Source of the DNA: Onchidella celtica
Lineage: Eukaryota > Mollusca > Gastropoda > Systellommatophora > Onchidiidae
Direction of reading: 5' to 3'
Assembly (NCBI GenBank): GCA_963931925.1
Contig: OZ007571.1
Span: forward strand, 11,972,160-12,036,159
Length of the DNA stretch: 64,000 bases
Part shown: piece after piece, positions 11,961 through 23,381 of the stretch
Position numbering within the stretch: the first letter of the stretch is position 1
Layout: each line of letters begins with the position of its first letter
Program-made: the position numbers and the translations under genes
The notes under the pieces: model-generated
Database searches by the model: none
What the model saw: the letters and a program-made list of their open reading frames with translations, nothing else
What the model was told of the DNA's origin: nothing

Positions 11961-14900
11961 TTTTTTTTATTTTGTTTATTTGTGAGGCTTTGTGGCATAC
12001 AACATTTTTTTGGTGTTTTTTTTTTTTCTTTCCACAATATTTTAACCGGCCCAGGCTCAGCATCATTGTTAATGTAATGTTTGTGATTTCAAGTTGTAAC
12101 TGTGAATGTTTGTACTTAATGTGAATTGATATTATGAGCGATTCAGTAGTTAAGCCAAAACATTTCTTTTTTCGCCACCTCTTTTTCTAGAAATGTATGA
12201 CAAAATTCATAGCTTTGCATCTTTTATTTTAATGAAGAAGAAGAAAGCGCATTAGTCTTGTAAACAAATTTTACCTCCCTGACTCAGGAGCCCAATACAA
12301 TAATTTAAAAAAACATGGACTGCTGAGGTTTTTGGGGTTTATATTAAAATGTCTTTATTCACTTACATTTGCATATGAGCTCTGAAACTTTTAGACATAA
12401 TAGAAATGATGTTGAAAATTGTTATGCTGAAAAACATATTTGGATACGGTGGTTTGATTGGCAATTATACCATTACCATTGTTTTTAAGAGGCTTTTTTA
12501 GCTAATTTTAAAAAGGCCTGGTTACTCTTATAAATCTCAATTTTTTTAAAGCCTTTGTTGACAAGATCTCCTAGGCCAATGGTCCTCAGGCCACATTCCT
12601 TCCCGTGTAATCCCAGCTCTCTTCAGTTCTTCCTCCATTTTGAATTCTCATGTAATTTTTTCACGGTTGCACTTCTACAGTGTTAATTATTGTAAGACTT
12701 TATGAAATTAATTTTCAATATTAACCCTCATACTCATTAACCCCTTTTTTTTCATACTGTTTTTGCATGTTTATCCATCCTGTCACCCCTACCATGTCTA
12801 ACAAAATGGTATCGTCCGATTACATTTATTACGATGCAACTATTCGTAACTATTCCTCATACTTACGTAATAGTACTGATGGTCTTAAGTTCGAACTGAG
12901 GAACATCTTGGGGAAACTTTTACTTTGATGGTGGTTGTCATCTACATGTGAAATGAGAAGAAAGGGGCCATCCGCGTATTTGAGAAACCGTTCTGTGTCT
13001 GTAATGATGAATTCCGATGTAATACTAGGGCATGCTGCATAAGGGCGTCTGTCGGTAGGTTTTTCATCAGGGAAAATGGGGAGAAAATGACCAACTTTGT
13101 TGTTGGTTGTTGTCTTGATGTGATTATTAGAGAGAGATTATGTTGCTATGATTAAACCGGTTTTCAGTATGTACTCTGTGAGCTGGAAATCAAATCCCTT
13201 GCTAAAGGTGTGCTAAGAAAACGAACATCATAGTACGCGGAATCTTTACATAGTGGAGGAGGGAGAAGGCAATGTCATGATACATGTGGTTAGTAAATTA
13301 AGCGCCTGCCTTAAAAAACAATTTGTTCACCTGAATGGCCTGACTTAGGGACAAAAAAGCACACAGCTCTTGGGAAAAGGATAAAATATGTGTTAAACAG
13401 CATGTAAATGCAGAAAATTCTTGATTATGGGCCTTCTATTTAACAATAAAACTTCTTGCATCTGATCACAAGTACTTTATCCAAATATGGTAGGGGTCCC
13501 TTACAATTTATCCTCCACTGCTGTTGTTCTTGTATCCTAAAGTAAACATGATATTCAAAAGGACCCAATTGACCTGACTGCCAAGGTTATTGGCAACACA
13601 GAAACAACTGGTTAACGATCTGCTGACTGGCCGCTGGCTACTCCTGCACAGGGCATCACATGGATGAGTTCACTCAATTTGGGAATAGGGGTAATTGCAG
13701 TTAGACAAAAAGAAATCCATATTTTAATGGATCATCAAACTTTCTATTTCGTCATTATTTTTTATGATCGTCCTCTAACTGAAATTCTGCCTCAGTTTAT
13801 CCCCTTGCAAAAATTCCTTCCCTGGGAGTCAATGACTTTCTGTTTATGAATCATTGTCTTAGACTGAGAATTCTACACAGTTAGGACTTTTACTTGTCAG
13901 ACTGTGGACAATGGGCAGCCTCTGTGGCTTTGACAGTACCAGTTTGCTTACACAGTCAAAGGGTTAAGGTTTAATCTCTCCAGATTCCTTGTCTTGGTGA
14001 AAACACATCATTTGGACTAATAAAATTACAAATCATATCAACATCAATCTTTTATTCAGTGCACAATTTAAAATGTCATAGCAATATTATGTCACTTTAC
14101 AACTCCTTTTGTGGCCAGTTGGACAGAATTGGTCACAAATTCACAAGGATGTGAAAAGTTGCTCTCTCTCTGTCTCCCTTTTTCTTTTTTTTTGTGAATA
14201 GATGCTGATGTTTTGCAAGTCTATCCTTCCCCTAAACCTTAACTACTTAATGTAGAACTTCCAAAATGCGTATCACCAACATTTTAGCAGCAGCAGCCAA
14301 GCTGGTTCAGTTACTTAGTCCATGTAAACTTTGGTGGGTATGACAGAAAAATAATATGTATGGGTTAACATTATTACCCTGTAAACTGAACACTGGTGGT
14401 GGATTGCAGTAGTGCTCGGTGCAAAGTTACATGTGAGGACAAAATATGTATTTGCAAACCCAAGACAGCATACAGTGGCTACCTGCCATACAGCTGTGCA
14501 AAAGCATGTTCTAAAATTTAAATATTTTACCTCAGCAGTGTATCATTTGTGTAAAGCTTTCTTTCATTTTACCTTGAAGAGAGAGGAGAGACAGAGAGAT
14601 GTGTTGTTGTATTTTTAGCAATAGAACTGGACATAAATCATGTCCCTGACTATGCAAGTACTGCTGAGATGGAAATGTTCATAGTGAATAAGTAATACAG
14701 TAATAGTTTCTCCATTGATACACCAAATGCTTGTGCCTAACTTATTACATGTTCACTTGTAAACTTTCTGACAATTATGAGGGCATGATTTTACTTTAAT
14801 CTTGCCAATGCATTAGAATTTAAAATTATTTTAATGCTACATACATTTCATCTTCATTCTCATTTAAAAAGCCTTTTTCATGAATGTAATTGTAATGACT

Positions 14901-17900
14901 GTTTACATCAGGATGCTCAAATTATGTGTTGGTGTTTCTTTGCTGTTTGGACTCATGATTCTTGATCTATGAATTAGAATGAGTGAGAGAAATGTCAGTA
15001 CCATTATTTGCAGATGTTTATGTACATGTCGGTTGTGTCATCAGTTAAACCAAACTTGTTCATAGAACAAAGAAAATGTTTCACTGATTTAAAAGTTCAG
15101 TTATTGTTACTGTTTCATATTTGGTCATTTCTAGGGAAATATGGTACATCGTGTGAATATTATGGGTTTTTGAATTGGTCACTTCTTTGACATGTTGATG
15201 CAAGTTAATGAGTACGCATAGTTCATATAAAAGCCAGGGTTTTTTTGTTGTTGTTGTGGTTATTGTCACTGATAATGTTGGTGATAATGTTGTGGCATTT
15301 TGTTGCAGGGAAGAACCAGGCTTAATGCCAGATGGCTTATTTCAGGAATAGTTTGATCTGCATTTTATTTGGTATGTGGTAGTGACAACAAAAAAATATT
15401 TTAAAGACACTGTCAAATCAGTATGCATTTTGGTCTCCAGAGAATTCCTGTCTTGTAGCTTTTACAGTGATGGGATATTTCTGTGGATAGTACATTGTGC
15501 ATACATATGTTTAGACAGTACAAATTAGAGATCATTGTCACACATGTTGTCACCCCCTTTGAATTCAGTTGGTGTCAGTGAAAGTTTTATAATACCACAG
15601 TTGTGGAGCAACATAGAATGTCATTATTTGGCTAGTCATCAGACTGAAGGGAGTAAATTTGAGAAATTGAGACAGAGTTGTGATAGAAATGAAACTCATT
15701 TTGTTGTGGATCTGAAAACTGTCCATGTGTATGAATTAATGTCCATGCTAAACTGTGATTGTATTGTTGGCTGTGGTGAAACTTCATTGTTAACATTTGT
15801 TTCTTTTGTTACGGGAAAGATTTTCATGATTGTGATATATGTACACTCTGTTGATTTTCTGTGAGTCTTAATATATTTGTTAATACTTATGAAATTGACG
15901 ATAATTATTACAAGAGCTTTTCACACAATCTTGTCAAATCATATGCAAGTTAATTATGTTTTTGAAGTTTTAGTACAGCCTCTGGTTGGTAAATTGTATG
16001 TAGTGTTAATAGTTGTGGTAAGCAAGTGCAAGTGATCCGGAACTTCTGAAGTTTGACTTTTTCAAATATGCTTTCTTTACCATAACATGATTCACTGCAT
16101 AATTCAGTTTACTCACAGCCAAGTTTGACTCTATATAAAATTTACCAGTTGGTTGTCCATGTTTGAAAGCATAAACTCCTCCCCCACCCCACCCCTTTTT
16201 TTTCTTTTTAATGTAACTTTACACCATTTGTATTTAGTACAAGATGTTTGTGCCCAATTTTGATGTTCCCCCCAGAACAACACATGCAATAGTTCAAGTG
16301 ATGTGGTAAAAGAATTAACCCTCTTAAGAGTAGTTTTTAGGATAGTTTTATTTTGTTTTCTCAGTGATGCATTGACACTTTGAATTGCCTCTCCTAAATC
16401 TGTCCTCCTGTTTGCAGTGTCTTTCACAGCTGATATAATTAGGGTTGATAGCAGTCAGAGTAAATGGATCAATAACACCTCTGAAAACCTTGCCCGTCAA
16501 GATCTGCTTTGTTCAAACCTTAATGATTGAATATTTACTTTGATGTTGAAAGAGATTCTCAACATTCACAGTGTGGGTCCTCGAGCATCAACATCTTAAA
16601 AGTATCTTGTATTGGGATGTCAGGACCAACCAGAGCAACATCTCCAGTCATTACTCAGCCCAAATCTGCTGCCAGTGACATCATATCACTTAGTCTTAGA
16701 TACAGCTTAAAGAAAAAAGAAAGAAGAGCAAAAGTGCATCATACCATTGGTGTAATTCTCCAATCATCTAAGTGCATTTTACAAAACTTTACAGGAGAGC
16801 AAAAAAACTATTTATTTCCTTCACTGGACAGAATTGGTTCATTGGGGATTCGCTTAGAGAAATGTTAATTTAGAGTAATTTCCCTTGAACACAGTGGTCC
16901 AGTTTTTTCTTAGGATATGTAATACATGTTGTAGATTCATTTTGGAACAAGAAAGATGATCCACAAAAAGTGAAGTTTGACAGTTAGAGAATTACACCAA
17001 CGATATCCTGATGGTTCAGATAAATAAAATCCAAGATAGACAATTGTTGCAACAGTTCGAGGTCTGAGGTCAAAGTTTTTGACAATATCTGTAGTACGAG
17101 TTTTTTTAGCACTGTCTCCTTAGAATCTAGATTATGGCCTTCCAATACATAATTTTCCCAATTTTTTCTTGTGTACAGCTGTAGCTGGTTCATAATCTTA
17201 TCATCTGTGATATCAGTTGGATTACTCTTGATGATACAAATATTTTTTTTCTTCCACTATTTATTTATTAATGAGAATAGAGAATTCTGTTCTGTTGAAC
17301 TTTTATTTCTTCGTAATCAATAAATGGTTTTTCTGTTGCAGGATTATCAAGTTGATTTTTTAAAGTTATTTCTCAGAATGTAACTTCGTGTATTATACTG
17401 TTTTGTTGCATAAATATGAAGTTCCTTTGAACTGAAAGCCAAACAAAATGTAACAGCCATTGTCTGTCACTGTGTCCTGACATAAGACATAAGATGTCTG
17501 TCTGATAAACAATTTATTGTTGTGGAGCTTGACGCAAAGTTGAAATGAAGGAAAGGGGGAAAAAAAGTTGTACTTTGCAAAGCTCAACATTTGTAGTTAA
17601 ATAAACTGAAAAATAAATAGCGACCAAAAGGCCAAGTGTTTTCTTTTAGAATTTATTATATTGTTTCCTTGTCATTGGCATTGTATGCTTTGTAAAATAC
17701 AGCCTTTTTTCTTTGCCCCACTAGCTGACCGCCAGTGTTAGGTAATGTGTATGGGTGGAAAGAAAGTTAACCAGGCAGAAGATAAGATTCGGCACTTTGT
17801 TTTAATACACTGCAAAACATTTGAGACTGAAGTTTTTTTTTCCAGATAATGCACTGAGTGGACACTGGTGAACACTTTTTGTCATAACAACAACCAGACA

Positions 17901-17940
17901 TACCATGTAGAATAACAGCAACCTAAAGATGACAGAACAG
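11961..17940. other. AT-rich stretch without recognisable genes
   Basis: Only short frames without family resemblance were found. The stretch could be extended RNF14 3' UTR or intergenic DNA. It has several AATAAA words (for example near 17320 and 17600). Confidence 0.5.
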
Positions 17941-17942
17941 AA

Positions 17943-18767
17943 CCAGACCTGCCAACTCTACATTATTTAAAGGCATTGGGAAGGATGTCAGAAATGTTTC
18001 TTTTTTATGAAAGAGAAATTCCTGCCAGGTTTGAGGACAGAGGCCAGTCTATTTGTGCCAGGCAATAGTGACAGTGTCATCATATTAGATAGGAAGCAAG
18101 GCCTCCTATGAAATCAGGAAAGGAATTTTAACCACTGAACCTTAAATTCTACAAAATATATACGCATAGAAGGATGTAAAGGTGTATGTGGCTATAATTT
18201 AAAAGGTCTTGAAGTTCGTTATATTTGTAATACTTTGGTTGATTTTGAGCCACAACACAACTAAGTTGACCAAAAGAAAAGTGTTCCAACATTTTCCTTG
18301 ATGCGCCTGCAGGCTGGGCATGGATCATAACTTGCAAGCATTTCAATCATACAGTTTTTTTTTTGTTTCTCTCATTGGAATGATCGAATGATCAGTTGGA
18401 TTACTATTGTTTGTTTCTATTTCACTGTGTCTATTGGCTGTCTTTTGCCTTCGATTGTTGGTGGAACAGATTATCATTTTTGTTTCTTTTTTGTGCAAAG
18501 ATCCATGGGTGGTCTTCTTCATACTTCTTCTTCTTAAAGTTCAAGTAGTCTAGATTTCTAGATCTAGAATGTAATTGAAATTTAGTACACATAATACTAA
18601 AACATAATGTAATGAGTGTTGCAGTGTTTTGCATTTGTGTTCTCCTTTCTGTGGAAATTGTAATTAATTAATAGTTTCAGTTTTCTTTAGCAGGGCCTGG
18701 GTATACATCTGCCTCTTGAAGTATCCCTTATTGAAGTAGTTATATATATATTAAGTTGGCAGGTCTG
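17943..18767. mobile_element. TIR element (hAT-like MITE candidate)
   Basis: The 14-base terminal inverted repeat CAGACCTGCCAACT at 17943-17956 is repeated inverted at 18754-18767. The interior has no transposase frame. A segment around 18100-18290 is also found, split by a Helitron, at about 55870-56725. The superfamily is a guess from the CAG start; target duplications are not clear. Confidence 0.55.
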
Positions 18768-20060
18768 AGATATCAGATGTGAATGCACAAAATATCACTT
18801 ACCCATGGACTGTACAAATACTTGATGCAAAAACTGGAATTCCAAAATTTATAAAAACCCACAATGCTGTAATCTTAGCAAAGACTTAAATTCTTTCATC
18901 CACTTTCAAAATGAAGATTTTCCAAGTCTAATTTGAGCCAGAATGTTTCCAGCATATTTCTGTTTAGCAAACTGAGTGAGTAGACATGTTTTTTATCCTG
19001 ATCAGTTGACAAAATCTCATTTCCCACCATCCCTCCCTCTCCCAAAAGAAAAATCCATGCTTTAGTAAAATCTACAGCTTTCGTAACACAGAATTTTGAA
19101 TGTGTGTATATGTGCTGCCAGTCAGTTTCAATGAGTTGATCATAAACTTCAATGTCACTACTACCATTGTTATATCATAAGAAAAGTGCAGATTTTCATC
19201 AAGTCTCAAGCACCATCTTAATGAGCAAAAGCAGTTACTGTATGATTCTGACTGTCATCGGTCTAGGAGCAAAATTAGATTAAACTGTGGATAGCATTAG
19301 GTTGTTAATTATATTACATTTGGCAAACGAGATATTTACATTGAAATGCTCCATGTGAGACTAGGTTGATTCAGTTCACTGGAGTTCAGGCAGTCACAAG
19401 CTAGACTGAAATACTGAGACAGGTCAGGATAAGGGGTGTTGTGATATTAATGTCAAGCTTATGAGTACAGTGACAGATCTAGTCGCCATATAGTTTTAAA
19501 TCTTGAGATGAAGTCAGTACATAGACAGGACAGCTTACATTCAAAATTAAAAACTTTTGAAATAGATATTACTTCAATGAACACAGGGTGGTCACTAGGA
19601 TACGACAATGGCTGGGTCCTTAACAATTTTTTAGAGAGAATGCACTGGCTTAAATTAAACATCTAAAAGCTTCATTTTAAAAGCAGATGTGTAAATTATA
19701 TCAATATTCAGTCAGCATTAAATACTTTGAGAAGAAAAACATTCCATGCATCAAGGCAAGATAAGGACATTTTCTCACAGTAATACTTCTTGCAGTCATT
19801 TGAGTGAAATCATAATAATTATTATCACACAGTGACCTATTTTATACTGTGATGAAAACGTAATGTTATATCATAGTTACCACATTGTGAGACAAGAGCA
19901 TGCTTGACATATTAATTTGCTTTCATATAAAATGGTGGGCTCTTTCGTGGTCTTGAGCTGCGAGATATTCCTTGTCCACTCTCTATAATCCATTCTCTGA
20001 ACTGTGTCTTTATTCTGAGAAATTTGTCATAATGCCTGACTGTCATTATTAATGAATTAA

Positions 20061-20389
20061 CCAGACTGGATGATCCCAAAGTGTGATGTCACAAAACAGC
20101 GAAAGGTCATGAACCACCCGCCATATTAGGTTTAAGGTAGCGACCGACGCTTCAGCATAGCTACAATTTTGAATGACACCATTTTGACGCGCCTACTGAA
20201 GGCGGAAGTTTGGTTCCGCACCAAGAAATTAATACATGTACAACCAATCTTGACAAATGAAAAGAAATTTCTACTGCAGATAGAACTAGAATCGGAATTT
20301 CCCGAGCGGCGGCCATGTTGGTTACACAGTCGTCGCTCGGGAAATTCCGTAAAAAACGACACAGCCCGAAGCTCGTGTTTCCAGTCTGG
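20061..20389. mobile_element. MITE with internal palindrome, copy 1
   Basis: Bounded by CCAGACTGGA and TCCAGTCTGG, with TTAA on both sides. It carries an internal inverted repeat (CGGAATTTCCCGAGCG and its complement, about 20290-20346). A second copy lies at 46465-46797. Similarity continues past the right TTAA (tttattagtctgtgg) in both copies, so the true termini may lie about 18 bases further out. Confidence 0.75.
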
Positions 20390-20799
20390 TTAATTTATTA
20401 GTCTGTGGTCAAGGCTGCCTAGACAAATCTGATCTATTATCTTCAAGCCTGGGACATGAGGTACTGAATATTTGCTTTGCTAGTGAAAAAGACACTAAAA
20501 AAATCCGACAGGCATCGTCCTTCATCAAGCAACAATGCCATGAATACATCTAACAAATTTTGCAGAAAATGCAACCAAAATCTCATACTGAAAAAGCTAA
20601 CTCAATCTGTGCATAATGCTAGTCGATGGGATGATACTGGAAGGTCTTTTGTTTCTCGGGGGCCTCAGTCGAAGATGGGATTGTACGTAGTTTTGAAGTG
20701 CCAAAGTGAGGTATTTCAAGTTATTTAAAGTTGAATTTGAGAGCTTGAAAATTCAAATTGCTGTTGAATTAACTCATTCCCCACAGTAACTTCTATGGA

Positions 20800-21240
20800 T
20801 GTATTTGTATTTGTAAAACTCTTTAATCCCATTTGGGAAATTTGCCTTTGTGCCATTGCAGCCCAGTTACAACTGGAGCAGGCACGTCGTCGCCACAGTG
20901 CAGCGCCGGTCGGCGGTTCTTTTTTTTTGGGGGGGGGGGGTGAGGGAGGGGGAGGGAATGGTAGGGATGAATTTTATTTAATTTTGCCCGGGCCTGTTCG
21001 GCCTGCTCTTTACGATTTCCAACTGCCAAGGTATCTTTAACGTGCGCAACGTGCACACGGGCCCTCCGAATTTTTCGTCCTTATCCGAGAAGACTAGGTA
21101 CTCGATCCTACCCCTCAATAGGATCAAGGACACGAAAATATGAGAAAAATCCCAAACTTCCAACATGCCTGCACCGGCCGGGTTTTGAACCCGGGACCCT
21201 TGGCATGAGAGGCGAGCACCTTGCCTCTAGACCACCTTGT
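20800..21240 (-). mobile_element. tRNA-derived SINE, copy 1
   Basis: On the - strand the head (about 21240-21171) has a tRNA-Glu-like A box (GGTGGTCTAGAGGCAAGG) and B box (GGGTTCAAAACCC). A body of about 370 bases follows and the element ends in a tail of ACAAATA type. It contains homopolymer G/C and shares the whole layout with 26615-27058. It has no coding capacity. Confidence 0.8.
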
Positions 21241-21245
21241 GGACA

Positions 21246-21485
21246 GGAACTCTCAACTCTATTCAGTTTGAAATTTAGACGTAGTTCAAATTTGGTTTTC
21301 CTTTCACACATAAGACATTAAAGTAAAGGAAAATCAGTGAACCAGGATGGGATTCAATATTTCGAGAAGTTGGCTTAGATATTAGTGGTGGAAAATCGTG
21401 TCCACTCGAGCTGAATATTCGGCTTTCCATAGCGAAGCCGAAGTCCGCGAGCCGAATGTTCGGCTTACAGTAGGCAAATGAGTTG
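21246..21485. repeat. Dispersed repeat of about 250 bases, copy 2
   Basis: Same family as 7485-7745 and in the same orientation. It directly abuts the head of the SINE at 20800-21240, so the two may have inserted together or one into the other. Confidence 0.65.
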
Positions 21486-21920
21486 AACGGAAATCCAAAT
21501 ATTATGTTTAAGAGGGTAAACCAATACCTGTGGAAAAATGATTATATTTGCCCGAAGAACTAAGCTTTGGATTTCTAATTTCAATCTTCACTATGTCAGT
21601 TCTCCCCTCCTTGATGTGCTAAAATATGTGAAACTTGGTATTATCAGAGAACAAATGAATAGCTAGAGAGAAGAACAAGATGAAAGAAGACATTCTTTTC
21701 TGAGTGTAAAGCGTTCTGAACAGTGTTTGCCACTTATTAGTTATCAGTGTGATCAATTCTCAAAGTTGTTCACAGAACTTAACTAATAGACAGATACACA
21801 AAAAAAAATAAAATGGAATTTAAAAAAAAGAGCTGTGACGACCAATGCATGCATCCTTGATGTTGGTTGGTTATTTACTGATTTGTGAGCCTCTAACCCA
21901 CATATCTTGTGTGAAGATGT

Positions 21921-22296
21921 CCAGGGTTATGCAATAGATGCAGACCACAGCGTTGTTGTGTCACTACTAACTCGAACTGTCCTATCACATGTTTCATGTC
22001 ATACTCCATTCATTTTTTGCTGATGGGCAAAATTTTGAACAGGCAACTTGCTAACAAGAGACAGTAATACTGTCTTTGCGGGAGCATTTTATTCCCAACT
22101 TTAATTGTCCAGGGTTATGCAATAAATACAGACCACAGCGTTGTTGTGTCACTACTAACTCGAACTGTCCTATCACATGTTTCATGTCCTACTCCATTCA
22201 TTTTTTGCTGATGGGCAAAATTTTCAACAGGCAACTTGCTAACAAGAGACAGTAATACTGTCTTTGTGGGAGCATTTTATTCCCAGCTTTAAATTG
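21921..22296. repeat. 188-base tandem duplication
   Basis: Two near-identical units, 21921-22108 and 22109-22296. On the - strand each contains an AATAAA word (22088-22093 and 22276-22281), downstream of the RIM-like stop codon. Each could serve as a poly(A) signal of that gene. Confidence 0.85.
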
Positions 22297-22732
22297 TTTT
22301 CAACAAGTTTCTTATCAGTGATAGATGAAGAAAGCTAATGATGATTTTTTTTCTCCTAATTTTTATCGTTCTGAAATCCACATTACAAATTTCTGATACC
22401 TACTTTGTTTAGTCCTATCTCTGCTTTTAAGTAATTAAATTGACTAATTTTTCAACATGTTGCTGCCCTAATGAAATAAGCTTTCTGGAAATGTTCTATT
22501 TTGCATTGACAGCAAAACTCCAACAAAGGCTTCGAAATTTGGTTTCATGCCAGTGCACATGTGAAATTCCGAATTTACATGATTATTCCCTGCAACTCAA
22601 AACCATTAGCAGTCTTAGTACAATTCTCCTCTAGCAACCGCACTTTCATTCATTCTCGAGATTTCAGTCCTTTAAAACAAAAACCAAACTAATGTCCTGC
22701 TGCTCAAGACCATGCTCGGTCAACTGTTCCGA

Positions 22733-23240
22733 TCACCAAATAATGTTGAAAAATTTCACAGCTCAACAAGAATTGAGGAATTTCACAGGTCACCATGTGT
22801 TGAAAAATTCCATGGGCCACCAAGTGCTGTGAAATTTTACAGGTCATCAAGAATTGTTTGGATCACCAAGTGTTAAGAAATTTCACACGTCATCGAGAGT
22901 TGAAAAATTCCACGGGTCACCAAGAGCTGAAAAATTCCACGGGTCACCAAGAGCTGAAGAATTCTTTGGGTCACCAAGTGTTGAGAAATTTCACAAGCCA
23001 CCAGCAGCTGAAGAATTCCACACGTCACCAAGTGCTGAGAAATTCTGCAGATCTCCAACAGCCAAAGAATTCCACAGGTCACCACGAGCCAAAGAACTGC
23101 ACAGACTCCTAAGTGTTGAAAAATTTCACAGGTCACCAAGAGTTGAAGAACTTGGTAGGTCACTAAGAGCCGAAGAATTCCCTGGATCACCAGGTGTTGA
23201 GAAATGCTACAGGTCACCAAGAGTTAAGAAATTCGTCAGA
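22733..23240. repeat. 27-base minisatellite over the RIM-like stop codon
   Basis: About 19 diverged copies of a 27-base unit (typified by gttgaaaaattccacggg plus tcaccaaga). Because 27 is a multiple of three, several frames stay open on both strands, including a + strand frame of nine-residue repeats (EKFHGSPRA type). The RIM-like stop codon and its last codons lie in the terminal unit, so the array is otherwise 3' UTR of that gene. Confidence 0.85.
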
Positions 23241-23381
23241 TCCATAATCTGTAGAATTCATCTGAAACAGTTTGTACCAGGCCATGGTATGTTTGGACAG
23301 GTCAAGGCCATCTAACCTCACCAGCACTTCTCCTCGACAAGCCTTTTTCTCAAAACTGCCTGTGCGCTCCCAGATGTTGAT
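23214..23381 (-). CDS. RIM-like terminal exon: C2B end and stop
   Basis: 56 codons including stop TGA. Encodes INIWERTGSFEKKACRGEVL, then LDGLDLSKHTMAWYKLFQ, the last strands and C-terminal helix of a RIM C2B domain. Asp residues needed for calcium binding are absent from the loop, as is usual for RIM C2B. The final residues (DEFLNSW) are encoded by minisatellite sequence. Confidence 0.9.
   Translation of the reverse strand: MNIWERTGSFEKKACRGEVLVRLDGLDLSKHTMAWYKLFQMNSTDYGSDEFLNSW

Noticed and set aside
15308-15350. Exon-like segment after ttgttgcag, reading EEPGLMPDGLFQE then stop
   Set aside because: The RNF14 frame already ends at 11720 with an expected C-terminus, and no donor with a matching phase was found.
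16527-16868. 113-codon + strand frame in the gene-poor region (also 15535-15864)
   Set aside because: No domain, no splice context and a composition like the surrounding non-coding DNA.
21171-21240. tRNA gene (also at 26989-27058 and 55654-55732)
   Set aside because: A and B boxes are present, but the acceptor stems do not pair and each is the head of a longer dispersed element.
22854-23315. 153-codon + strand frame with nine-residue repeats
   Set aside because: A product of the 27-base minisatellite; it overlaps the real RIM-like terminal exon in antisense.
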